A DNA stretch of 64,000 nt. Origin: a bacterium. Lineage in GTDB: Bacteria; Oederibacteriota; CAKKQC01. This document shows, piece after piece, positions 45,470 through 52,849 of the stretch. Below the pieces are notes generated by a model. It was not told the origin of the DNA, searched no databases, and worked only from the letters and a program-made list of their open reading frames with translations. The position numbers were made by a program, and so were the translations under genes. The stretch is from assembly GCA_919901855.1 (NCBI GenBank), contig CAKKQC010000032.1, positions 1 through 64,000 on the forward strand. The letters are read 5' to 3'. Each line of letters begins with the position of its first letter. The stretch's first letter is position 1.

Positions 45470-46561
45470 CTAGGGCTTGAGGCGGAGGTTCTTGAACTCG
45501 GGGGTGCGGCCGGCCTTGATGAGCGCCGCCCAATCGGCGAGACGCTTCTCGCCCGTCTTCCAGAACCGGCCGACTTCCTCGAGGTAGTCGAGGACGGCGT
45601 CGCGCTCGCCCGCCTCGAGCAGGGCCTTGGCCAGCTCCATCCGCGGCCCGAAGGAGTTGAGTTGGGGCGAGCCCTTGACGTCGCCCGACTGGATCAGGCA
45701 GGCGACGGCCTCCTTGGGCTTCTTTTCCCGCAGCGCGACCAGCCCGAGGACGGTGTTGCCGTCGTGCGCGGCGTTGCTCCAGTTCCAGTCCGTGGCGGGT
45801 GTCTTGGCGATGAGCGCGGAGGCGTACTCTCCGGCCTTGTCGTCGCGGGCCATGAGATACGCGGCGTCGGCCAGGTCGGCGTACAGGAGCAGCTTCACGT
45901 CGAGCTCGGGGATCAGGGCCGTCGCCTGCTCGAGGTTCCGGAACGCGAGGGATGCTTCCGCGAACCGCTTGTCCTTGGCGTCGGCGAGGCGGGCGGTACC
46001 CAGGTGCGCGCGGCCGATCCGCTCCGGCCACTCCGGGCTCCTCGGCTCGAGTTTGCGCGCCCGCTCCAGGTACCCGAGCGCGAGGTCCCGCTCCTGGTGG
46101 AGCAGGAAGGAGGCGGCGTTGCCCAGGATGGTGACGTCGTCCGGACGCGCGTCCACGTTCGCGAGCCACCGGGTCTTCGCCAGCGCGTAGCCTTCGGCGC
46201 CGTCGATCGGGACGAGGATCTCGAGTTCCGGCCCGACGGCCATCCCGGGGCGGTGCTCGATGATCCAGAGGATGTGGGTGATGCGCGCCGCCTTCGCCTG
46301 CGGGTCCTGGAACCGCGCGACGAGGTAGTAGCCGAGCAGGACCGCCCGGTTCGCGTAGTCGTCCGGCTGGGCCGCGATCCGGGCCTCGAGCTCGGCGGCC
46401 GAGGTGGCGGACAGGTTGTACCCCTCCGCCGCGAGCCCGCTCAGGGTCGCGCGCTCGTCCCCCGTCCGGGTGGACGAGTAGGAGACGTCGGCGCGGCCGG
46501 CGGCTGGCAGGACGAGGGCGCACGCCAGCAGGGCGATGGGGAGCAGGCGAATCTTCATCAT
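45470..46561 (-). CDS. secreted TPR-like helical-repeat protein
   Basis: A 363-residue protein with a signal peptide (MMKIRLLPIALLACALVLPA, then AGRADV) and an all-helical body with TPR spacing. Examples are LLHQERDLALGYLERARKLE and RFAEASLAFRNLEQATALIP. The ending LKNLRLKP-like segment is basic. It is likely periplasmic. No enzymatic motif is seen. It is divergent from the pilus operon, with 93 bp between the starts, so it could be a pilus accessory, but that link rests on position only. Confidence 0.7.
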   Translation of the reverse strand: MMKIRLLPIALLACALVLPAAGRADVSYSSTRTGDERATLSGLAAEGYNLSATSAAELEARIAAQPDDYANRAVLLGYYLVARFQDPQAKAARITHILWIIEHRPGMAVGPELEILVPIDGAEGYALAKTRWLANVDARPDDVTILGNAASFLLHQERDLALGYLERARKLEPRSPEWPERIGRAHLGTARLADAKDKRFAEASLAFRNLEQATALIPELDVKLLLYADLADAAYLMARDDKAGEYASALIAKTPATDWNWSNAAHDGNTVLGLVALREKKPKEAVACLIQSGDVKGSPQLNSFGPRMELAKALLEAGERDAVLDYLEEVGRFWKTGEKRLADWAALIKAGRTPEFKNLRLKP

Positions 46562-46605
46562 GCAGGCCTATTGTAACAGCCGCGTCTTGGCGTCCCATCC
46601 GGCGC

Positions 46606-46634
46606 TTGACGAACGTGGCATGGTCGCCTACCAT
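46606..46634 (+). promoter_or_regulatory. candidate sigma-70 promoter of the Tad-type pilus operon
   Basis: TTGACG, a 17-bp spacer, and TACCAT. The -35 matches at five of six positions. The first start codon (46655) is 20 bp after the -10. Confidence 0.55.
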
Positions 46635-46654
46635 GACGGCTCGGACGAATAGGT

Positions 46655-47191
46655 ATGAGAAGTCACTGTCGAAACAGGCACGGACGATCACCCGAAGCGG
46701 GCGCGGCGCTCGTCGAGTTCGCGCTCGTCATTCCCCTATTTCTCGCCATGCTTTGGGGCCTCGTGACCCTCGTCGTGCTCGCGCGCTCCCGGCTCCAGGT
46801 CGCAATTGTCGCGCACGCGGTCGCGCGCGAGGCCCAGGCGGGCCAGCTCCCGCCGGAATCCCTGACCGCGCTCGCGAAGGCCTACGGCCGCGGCTGCGGG
46901 ATGGGCCGCGCCGCGGTGGACAGCCTCCGGGTCGAGGTCGGGAGCGGCGCCGGGGGCCTGGGCCTGGGGGGCGCGGGGCTGTTCGGCAGCGTGATCGGGA
47001 TGGCGTCCGGGTGGAACCGGCTCACGGTGCGGGCGCGGGTCCCGGTGCCGGACGCGCTGCGCCTGCTCACCGGACCCGCGGAGTTCCGGTCCGAGACGAC
47101 CTACGTGGCCGGAACCTGGAAGGCCCCGTGGACCCTGCTGAACGGACTGCTCAAGATGCCCGATCCCCGGGCCGAGAAGGGGAACCGGTGA
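46655..47191 (+). CDS. TadE-like pseudopilin
   Basis: A 178-residue protein with the TadE/TadG signature. A short basic start is followed by GAALVEFALVIPLFLAMLWG, where the Glu after the Ala/Gly stretch fits the prepilin-like processing site, and then one hydrophobic helix. The rest is a soluble periplasmic part. TadE-like pseudopilins assist Flp pilus assembly. It is first in an operon in which each stop overlaps the next start, giving tight translational coupling through to the secretin. Confidence 0.8.
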   Translation: MRSHCRNRHGRSPEAGAALVEFALVIPLFLAMLWGLVTLVVLARSRLQVAIVAHAVAREAQAGQLPPESLTALAKAYGRGCGMGRAAVDSLRVEVGSGAGGLGLGGAGLFGSVIGMASGWNRLTVRARVPVPDALRLLTGPAEFRSETTYVAGTWKAPWTLLNGLLKMPDPRAEKGNR

Positions 47192-47880
47192 TCCGGACGA
47201 TCGTCGTCCTCTCGTGCCTCGCGGGACGCGCCGCCGCCGGCGGCTGGCTCTCCACGCCGGACCTGCCCCGGGTGGAGGGGATGACCCGCGTCCTCGAAGG
47301 CACGGTGCGGATCAACCTCACGTCCGCCCGGTACGCGGTCTCGGCCGGCCCGTTGGCTGCGGTGGCACCAGCCTTCGAGGCGGCCGCGCGGGCGGCGGGG
47401 TGGGTGCCGGAGCAGGCGGGACGCCGCGTGTTCCCGGTGCCCGGAGGGGCGCTCGACCTGCGCGCGTACCGCGCGGGGACGCGATGGCTTCTCCAGGGCG
47501 TCACCGACGGCCGGCCGGGCGAGCCGGACTCGTGCTTCGCCGTGCAGGCGCTCTTCGACGGCGTGCCGCCCTGGGCGGACGGGGCGGGGGAGGCGCCGGG
47601 CCGCGACCCCGCCGGGTGGCCGCGGATTTCGTCCGCGCGCCGGCTCCTGCACCTCGGGGGCCGGGGATTCGAGGCCGCGTGCTACGCGACCTCCGCGCCC
47701 CCGAGCGGGGTGCTCGCCGAGGCCGCCCGGCGGCTGCCGGCCGCGGGTTGGCGGACGGAGCCGTTGGGGGCGGGCGGGCTGGCGGCCACCCGTGCCGGCC
47801 GGCCCGATACCGCGCTGTGGACCCGGCCCGACGGGACGGGGACCGTCTTCATTGTGATCGCGACGGAGGAGGTTCGATGA
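47188..47880 (+). CDS. exported protein of unknown function in the pilus operon
   Basis: A 230-residue protein starting at GTG in a GTGA overlap with the TadE-like gene. The start VIRTIVVLSCLAGRAAAGG looks like a signal peptide. Two similar halves are suggested by paired phrases: AAARAAGWVPEQAGRRVFPV near residue 65 and AARRLPAAGWRTEPLGAGGL near 190, each followed by a strand-rich piece. That would be an internal duplication. No known Tad component matches by eye. Its place between TadE and CpaB implies a periplasmic pilus role. Confidence 0.65.
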   Translation: MIRTIVVLSCLAGRAAAGGWLSTPDLPRVEGMTRVLEGTVRINLTSARYAVSAGPLAAVAPAFEAAARAAGWVPEQAGRRVFPVPGGALDLRAYRAGTRWLLQGVTDGRPGEPDSCFAVQALFDGVPPWADGAGEAPGRDPAGWPRISSARRLLHLGGRGFEAACYATSAPPSGVLAEAARRLPAAGWRTEPLGAGGLAATRAGRPDTALWTRPDGTGTVFIVIATEEVR

Positions 47881-48620
47881 ACAGCCGCATGACTCTGCTC
47901 GTCTCCGCGATCGCGGGCGTGCTGGCCGCGGTCTTCGCGTACGCCTGGTTCTCTTCGGCCGAGCGGTCGTTGCGCGAGATGTCGTCGCCCGCCCCGGTCC
48001 TGGTCGCCTCCCGGTACATCGCCAGCGGCGCCCGCGTGGACGCGTCCGCGGTCGAGGTGAAGGCCTTCCCGCGGGCGTTCATCCAGCCCGGAGCGCTGGC
48101 GGCCGTGAAGGACGCCGAAGGCCAGCTCGCGCTGGCGCCGATCGCGGCGAGAGAACAACTCCTGGCGAACAAGCTCACGAAGGGCGGCGTCGCCCTCGCC
48201 CTCGCCGTGCCGCCCGGCAGGCGCGCGGTTACGGTGGCCGTGGATGCCGCGTCCGGGGTCGCGGGCCTGCTCAAGCCGGGCGACCTCGTGGACGTGGTGG
48301 TCACCGCCGACGAGGGCGGAGCCCCCAGGACGTCCGTCCTCATGCAGGCGGCGCCCGTCCTCGCGGTCGGGAAGACGTTCTCGGTCGAGCCGTCGCGGAA
48401 GGAGGAGGAGGGGTCGCTCCTCGGCGCGCAAGCGGACACGGTGACGCTCGCGGCCTCGCCGTTCGAAGCGACCCAGCTGGTGCATTTCGAGCTCGCGGGG
48501 CGCATCAAGCTGCTACTGCGCTCTCCGGGCGACGTCCAGCGGATTCCGCTGGCGCCCATATCGGGCCGGTCGGTCCGGGCCGCCCCGGCGGGAGACGACG
48601 AGGAGGTGAGGAAGCGATGA
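47877..48620 (+). CDS. cpaB: Flp pilus assembly protein CpaB/RcpC
   Basis: A 247-residue protein with an N-terminal membrane anchor (MTLLVSAIAGVLAAVFAYAW). A SAF domain follows (LVASRYIASGARVDASAVEV), then the RcpC/CpaB core (AVTVAVDAASGVAGLLKPGD, LVDVVVTADEGG). CpaB is a periplasmic protein thought to stabilise the outer-membrane secretin of the Tad pilus. It overlaps the secretin start by 4 bp, the canonical cpaB-cpaC order. Confidence 0.9.
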   Translation: MNSRMTLLVSAIAGVLAAVFAYAWFSSAERSLREMSSPAPVLVASRYIASGARVDASAVEVKAFPRAFIQPGALAAVKDAEGQLALAPIAAREQLLANKLTKGGVALALAVPPGRRAVTVAVDAASGVAGLLKPGDLVDVVVTADEGGAPRTSVLMQAAPVLAVGKTFSVEPSRKEEEGSLLGAQADTVTLAASPFEATQLVHFELAGRIKLLLRSPGDVQRIPLAPISGRSVRAAPAGDDEEVRKR

Positions 48621-49069
48621 GCATGTTCACGGTCGGACTCGCGGTGGTGTTGGCGGCGCTCCGGGGGCTTCCGGCCGCCGCGGAATCGCCGCCCGGCGGC
48701 GACCTGATCCAGGTGGATGTCCAGGTCCTGGAGATCAACAAGTCGAAACTCTACAAGGTCGGGCTCGACTGGGCGCGCCTGCTCGAGGGCGGGGCGGCGG
48801 GGGCCGCGTCCGCGGCCGCGGGAGGTCCGGTGAGTCCCGCCGAACTGGTCGAGGACGCTCCGCCGCCGCTCCGCAAGCTGGGGACGTTCTCGCGCGGGCA
48901 GGTCGACGCGTTCATGCGCCTGCTCGAGGGTAACAACTACGGGAGGCTGCTCGCCAAGCCCAAGCTGCTGACTGTGAGCGGCTCGCCCGCGACCTTCCTC
49001 GTCGGCGGCGAGATTCCCGTCGTCTCGCAGGACACGCAGGGCCATGGATGCGTGTCCTATCTGTCATGA
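48617..49069 (+). pseudogene. cpaC: secretin gene cpaC/rcpA, interrupted after its first part
   Basis: The reading frame starts with a signal peptide and secretin N-domain-like sequence (LIQVDVQVLEINKSKLYKVG). It reaches the secretin core hallmark LLAKPKLLTVSGSPATFLVG and GGEIPVVSQDTQGH, then ends 8 codons later at a stop. A normal secretin of this type would run for several hundred more residues through the membrane-gate region. The break coincides with the sharp GC drop and a serine recombinase gene. The gene has been split by integration. The missing 3' part should lie at the far end of the element. Confidence 0.88.
49029..49058. other. candidate attachment-site junction (attL or attR half)
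   Basis: AGGACACGCA (49029-49038) and its perfect reverse complement TGCGTGTCCT (49049-49058) flank a 10-base centre. The left arm is secretin coding sequence and the right arm is element sequence, so the dyad centre (49043/49044) marks the likely crossover. Serine-integrase sites are imperfect inverted repeats around a central dinucleotide, so this fits. In frame, VSY follows the junction, as secretins often have there, so the true boundary could lie up to about 49060. Confidence 0.65.
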
Positions 49070-49078
49070 TCTTTCTCC

Positions 49079-50530
49079 TTATGTGACAGTCTTCCCTGGC
49101 AGGTAGTTCAACTCAAACGTGATTCCGTCCTTCTCAACAACTATCTGTTCAACGATGGCCTCTGCAATCTGTCGCTTTTCCTCCGAGGTCAGTTCCGGCC
49201 ACCGACCATAGAGGTCCCGGGCTTCGTTGAGAATCTGGTCGCTGGACTGGAACCTGACACGGAGAAAGTCAATCTCACCTTGCAGACTGGGCATTTCGTT
49301 CCTGATCTGCCGATACCGCTCATCCATCGGCTTGTACCTTTCCCCGAATCCTTCCTTTGGGAGCTGCCCATCCATGTAGAGGCTGACCAACTTGTCCATA
49401 CCAGCCTTAACCTTTGCGCTCTCACTCTCAAGGTTATCCAGCAGCTCTTCCTTCTCTTTCAGTTGCTGGTCGGCCTGGGTCAGATGCTCAGCGACTTCCT
49501 CCTTGCAGAGAACGAAATCCCGTATCTTGGTGTGAAAGACACTATCCAAGTCTTGAATGGTGATCTTGTTCCGACAACCAGACCGGAAGCAGACATACTT
49601 CGGTGTGTTCGAAGGAACATACATCTTGCTTCCGCAATGGCACACTACCAGCCCAGTGAATACATGCACAGGCTTCCGGCCAGGCCTTCTACCGCTCTCT
49701 CGTCGCCCACTCAGAAGCGCGTTGCACTGGCTCCAAACATCGACGCTGACAATCGGATCCACTTCCGTCAGAATCCATTCCTCGGGGGGCTTGTCTTCCC
49801 AGCCATCAGGCTTGGAGTAGTTGGCGCGGCGGAGTCCTTTCGCCGAAGGATCCTTGATAAGCCGCTCAACCGTGGTCGAGCTCCAGGCGGCTCGGTTCCT
49901 CGTGCGGTGCCCTTGCTCATTGAGCAGTCTGGCAACGGTCTTGAGACGACCGTGCTGCAGGAAGAGCTCGTAGATGAGTCTTCGAACCGGAGCTTCTGCA
50001 GGATTGACTACTAGCTTCTTGTCCTTCCACATGTACCCATAGGGCCCCTTGCCACCAAGGGGTTTTCCCATCTTGGCCCTGACCACAACGGAAGCTGCGA
50101 CCCGTGAAGCGATCTCTTCCCGTTCCCATTGAGCCAGGGCCGCAATCATGGTGTAGAAGAGGCGTCCGGCAGGCGTCGATGTGTCGATGGATTCCTGAAG
50201 AGAGACGAGATCGGCACCGTACTTCTTGAAGAGGTCCGCGAAATCAAGGAGTTCCCGAGTGTTTCGAGCAAGGCGAGCGAGTTTGGAGAAGATCAGTCCG
50301 GTGATGTGGCCACGTTCAATATCCTTGATCATCCGCTGAGCTTCCGGATGCGCCATCACGGACTTCCCACTCACGGCCTCAAGGTGATAGACCTCTTGCA
50401 CCTTCCACTGCTTGAACTCCGCATAGTACCGAGCTCGTTTCTCGTGGTGCTCGGGACTATCCCCTCGGGCCTGGTCTTCGGTAGAGACCCGAATCCAGAT
50501 GCCTACTGCCTTCGGAACCTCTGTACCAAT
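49079..50530 (-). CDS. large serine recombinase (integrase)
   Basis: A resolvase/invertase-type large serine recombinase. The catalytic Ser is in IWIRVSTEDQ. The conserved ISKLARLARNTRELLDFADL and QWEREEIASRVAASV follow, then the recombinase domain (PYGYMWKDKKLVVNPAEAPV), a Cys4 zinc ribbon (VCHCGSKMY...CFRSGC) and a long coiled coil before the C-terminus. The first in-frame ATG (50401) lies after the catalytic Ser and cannot be the real start. Upstream the frame is open back to 50536 with no ATG, GTG or TTG. An ATT at 50530 has AAGGAG 7 bases before it and gives 483 residues with Ser16. Otherwise a one-base frameshift near the start must be assumed. Next to the junction, it is the likely integrase. 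Confidence 0.88.
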   Translation of the reverse strand: MGTEVPKAVGIWIRVSTEDQARGDSPEHHEKRARYYAEFKQWKVQEVYHLEAVSGKSVMAHPEAQRMIKDIERGHITGLIFSKLARLARNTRELLDFADLFKKYGADLVSLQESIDTSTPAGRLFYTMIAALAQWEREEIASRVAASVVVRAKMGKPLGGKGPYGYMWKDKKLVVNPAEAPVRRLIYELFLQHGRLKTVARLLNEQGHRTRNRAAWSSTTVERLIKDPSAKGLRRANYSKPDGWEDKPPEEWILTEVDPIVSVDVWSQCNALLSGRRESGRRPGRKPVHVFTGLVVCHCGSKMYVPSNTPKYVCFRSGCRNKITIQDLDSVFHTKIRDFVLCKEEVAEHLTQADQQLKEKEELLDNLESESAKVKAGMDKLVSLYMDGQLPKEGFGERYKPMDERYRQIRNEMPSLQGEIDFLRVRFQSSDQILNEARDLYGRWPELTSEEKRQIAEAIVEQIVVEKDGITFELNYLPGKTVT

Positions 50531-50549
50531 GGCATTTCTCCTTAGTCAT

Positions 50550-50578
50550 ACGATACGTGAGCGCTCACGTATTGTCAA
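50550..50578 (-). promoter_or_regulatory. serine-recombinase promoter with embedded 20-bp palindromic operator
   Basis: On the minus strand TTGACA (50573-50578), 17 bp, then TATCGT (50550-50555). The 20-bp perfect palindrome ATACGTGAGCGCTCACGTAT (50553-50572) fills the whole spacer and touches both hexamers. A dimeric repressor bound there would block polymerase directly. The SD AAGGAG follows within 14 bases, so the leader is very short. Confidence 0.72.
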
Positions 50579-50742
50579 GCTGTCTCGCACTTCTTTGCCT
50601 TTCTCCACCGGACCATCACGGCATGCCGAGCGCTATCCTCTCTCTGCTGTGGAGTAAGCTTCTTCGCCCTGGCCTTCCCCCCCTTGAGTCCTCCAAGACG
50701 GCCGAGGGCCACTGCGGCTGGGTTCTTCTCACGTTTGGGCAT
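50575..50742 (-). CDS. 55-residue basic protein of the KGGKARA type
   Basis: A small gene on the minus strand. The protein starts MPKREKNPAAVALGRLGG, continues with LKGGKARAKKLTPQQRED, and ends with a second basic helix (HAVMVRWRKAKK). Very similar short basic proteins of unknown function (NPAAVALGRLGG...KGGKARA) occur widely in bacterial genomes and on mobile DNA. It lies directly upstream of the recombinase, and its TGA stop overlaps the recombinase -35 hexamer. A promoter (TTGAAT-17-TAAGAT) ends 6 bp before its ATG, which predicts an almost leaderless mRNA. It could be DNA-binding and a regulator of the palindrome, but that is inference. Confidence 0.72.
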   Translation of the reverse strand: MPKREKNPAAVALGRLGGLKGGKARAKKLTPQQREDSARHAVMVRWRKAKKCETA

Positions 50743-50748
50743 TCTGAA

Positions 50749-50777
50749 ATCTTAAGTCTCTATAGCGGGACATTCAA
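50749..50777 (-). promoter_or_regulatory. promoter of the 55-residue protein gene
   Basis: TTGAAT (50772-50777), a 17-bp spacer, and TAAGAT (50749-50754) on the minus strand. Transcription would start at or next to the ATG at 50742, so the mRNA would be leaderless or nearly so. No ribosome-binding site is visible. Confidence 0.5.
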
Positions 50778-50800
50778 GATCACGTTCTCTTGAAGGTGGA

Positions 50801-50880
50801 GCGGAGGCCCTCCGCAACGCCCGTCGCCCGAGAATGGACTGTCACCTTTGCCCCACTCGAACTGCCTGGGCCACGCCCAG
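50801..50880 (-). terminator. pair of hairpins downstream of the 50931-52724 unit
   Basis: GCGGAGG-C-CCTCCGC (50801-50815) and CTGGGC-CAC-GCCCAG (50866-50880) are perfect inverted repeats in the gap after the 180-residue gene. They lie where transcription of that minus-strand unit should end. They have no marked U-run. Confidence 0.4.
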
Positions 50881-50930
50881 CCGGAGACAACCCCCATCTC
50901 AAGCTCAGGTCCTAAGCCGAGCTTCTCTTG

Positions 50931-51473
50931 CTAGAACTCAACCTCGAGACTCGCATAGCCGTGGGGTCCGAAGTCATGAACGATGAACTGACCGAAACGT
51001 AACATGAGTGCGTTGCCAAGGATGATCGGCAGCAACTTCGTCTCTTCCTGAATCAGTTGAACGATGCAATCCACAGACGGAGTTTCGGGAGCCCGCTCTT
51101 CATTAAGCTTCGGCACGCCGATGATGGCAATGCGCTGCTCAGCAAGCTGGCAAGTCAGACTTCTGTTGCCCATAGGCACTTTCGTTAGGTGCTCGTAGTC
51201 ATCCACGGAGTGCGCCTTGATCCTTGCCTCCAACTTCTCGCTGCGTACAATGGCGTGGTTACCGCCATTCCGAAACCAGATGTGTCTCGGCACAAGAACA
51301 TGATCAAAGTGCAATGTCACCAGTCCAATCTCAGGTTCAAGATCTCCGATCTTAACATCTGCGTATACGCGGGTGGCCCGCCGTCGCGTGGTACTTTTCA
51401 AGGCGTCCTGGATGGGTTGGGAGAAGTATTCTCCAGCAGGCGGCATCAATCGGAGCACGCGATCGGTGGGCAT
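50931..51473 (-). CDS. protein of unknown function (possible degenerate retropepsin-like fold)
   Basis: A 180-residue protein with no recognised family. It starts immediately after the stop of the 416-residue gene, so the two are certainly coupled. The ending LPIILGNALMLRFGQFIVHDFG resembles the C-terminal strand-helix of clan AA (retropepsin-like) aspartic proteases. TRVYADVKIGDLEPEIGLVT could be their first strands. The catalytic Asp-Thr/Ser-Gly is absent: the expected place reads LHFDHVLVP. At most this is a non-catalytic relative, and the resemblance is weak. Confidence 0.55.
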   Translation of the reverse strand: MPTDRVLRLMPPAGEYFSQPIQDALKSTTRRRATRVYADVKIGDLEPEIGLVTLHFDHVLVPRHIWFRNGGNHAIVRSEKLEARIKAHSVDDYEHLTKVPMGNRSLTCQLAEQRIAIIGVPKLNEERAPETPSVDCIVQLIQEETKLLPIILGNALMLRFGQFIVHDFGPHGYASLEVEF

Positions 51474-52724
51474 TCAGTCAGAAGCAGGGAGGATGCCAGG
51501 AAGAAACTTGATGTAAAGATCCTCCGTGCGGAGACCAGCGATCGACAATGTTTCCCGCGTCTTGCTGTGTGCGATTAAGCCGCTGCCATTGACAGCAACC
51601 CACTTGCCACGAAACTCCTCACTAAGCCTGGGATAGTGATTCATCAAGTACGAGCGGCCCCTAAGAAAAGAACTGCTCTTCTTCGCACACCACGTTGCTT
51701 CTGCATCTTTAGGTGGAGTGGATTCCGCGGTCTTTCCCTCAAGAGAACTCTCTGTGCCCCTCCTCCGAATCAGATCCAGAGTCGATTCTGCATCATTGAA
51801 TCTGCTATCTAGCACATTCATGACTCTCATTCCGTTCTCTCGTTCCTCGGCAGTTTCCCTTCGTGGACGTCCATAGTCGAATAGAACCAACGATGCAATG
51901 TCAGCATCTGGAAACAGCATCTTCAAGTGCTGTTGAACGAATGAAATCACTCGACGCGACCCAAGCAGATCATAGAGCAAGAGCAGTCGCCTTGGTGGCC
52001 TCCCGGGGGGCTGCTCAATTGTGTTGTTCCTGCTCTCATCTACGAAGAAGTGATCCACGTTCCAAGACTTAAGAAGGTCCTCCCTGATTTGGATTGGTCC
52101 CACGCTTCCCGAATGCTTCCTGAAGAAACAGAGCGCATCCGGCCCGTAGGCTGAAATCTTATGAGCGAAGCTATCAACAAGCCACTTTCGAGAATCGTGA
52201 TCAACGAACCAATGGTTCCACGTCAGGAGCATCGGGTGCTCGAGGGAATCTGCAACAACAAACGCATTACCCTCCTCTGCAATCGCACAGTGGCATATCG
52301 TTGAACGACCATTGTTCTCTCGAAACACCCAGTGCTTTTTGTCAGCGTGAACGAGGTCTTGCGCCGTGAGCCGATATCTCAAGAAGATTCCACTAATGTC
52401 GAAAAGACTCGCGTAATCCCGTCGATGAAGGTAGGTGTTCAGTACCGACGTGATCTCATCAAGACACGCGCGGAGTTGCTTGATTGGGACCTCATACTTC
52501 TCCTGGAGTGTCCTTCTTGCTCGATCCACTTCCGACCAGAGCACAGAGCAGAACTTCGTATCAAGGTCTGGGCCCGACCTCTCTTGTTCATAGGACGATC
52601 TTGGGTTCCACTCATTCGTGAACTGCCAAAGGTACTCTCTCCGGCGTGACCGCTCGCGCCTAAGATCTACACAAAGGCTCTCAAGCACTTTTCCCGGAGG
52701 CTGCGTTCCCTCTTCTGATGCCAT
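51474..52724 (-). CDS. unknown protein with DUF5678-like C-terminus
   Basis: A 416-residue soluble protein. The last 50 residues (FRGKWVAVNGSGLIAHSKT, then IAGLRTEDLYIKFLP) match the pattern of DUF5678, a short strand-rich domain of unknown function. The middle (WLVDSFAHKISAYGPDALCF, then RRLLLLYDLLGSRRVISFV) vaguely follows the order of a phosphoribosyltransferase fold, but the PRPP-binding acidic pair and TG are not conserved. The N-terminal 130 residues are helical. A possible extended -10 (TGGTATACT) lies about 65 bp upstream. I cannot assign a function. It forms a two-gene unit with the 180-residue protein. Confidence 0.6.
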   Translation of the reverse strand: MASEEGTQPPGKVLESLCVDLRRERSRRREYLWQFTNEWNPRSSYEQERSGPDLDTKFCSVLWSEVDRARRTLQEKYEVPIKQLRACLDEITSVLNTYLHRRDYASLFDISGIFLRYRLTAQDLVHADKKHWVFRENNGRSTICHCAIAEEGNAFVVADSLEHPMLLTWNHWFVDHDSRKWLVDSFAHKISAYGPDALCFFRKHSGSVGPIQIREDLLKSWNVDHFFVDESRNNTIEQPPGRPPRRLLLLYDLLGSRRVISFVQQHLKMLFPDADIASLVLFDYGRPRRETAEERENGMRVMNVLDSRFNDAESTLDLIRRRGTESSLEGKTAESTPPKDAEATWCAKKSSSFLRGRSYLMNHYPRLSEEFRGKWVAVNGSGLIAHSKTRETLSIAGLRTEDLYIKFLPGILPASD

Positions 52725-52849
52725 AGCTCATAGCCCTCTGAGCAAGTGAGTCTCGACTGGGTGGCCTAGATTCCGCATGACAAGTCGAGAGTATACCAGA
52801 ACCGCCCGGTTCACCTCGTCGGGGAGCCACCTATGCGCATAGCATCCAG

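Noticed and set aside
50557-50793. 78-residue plus-strand frame
   Set aside because: It is antisense to the well-supported 55-residue KGGKARA gene and its promoter.
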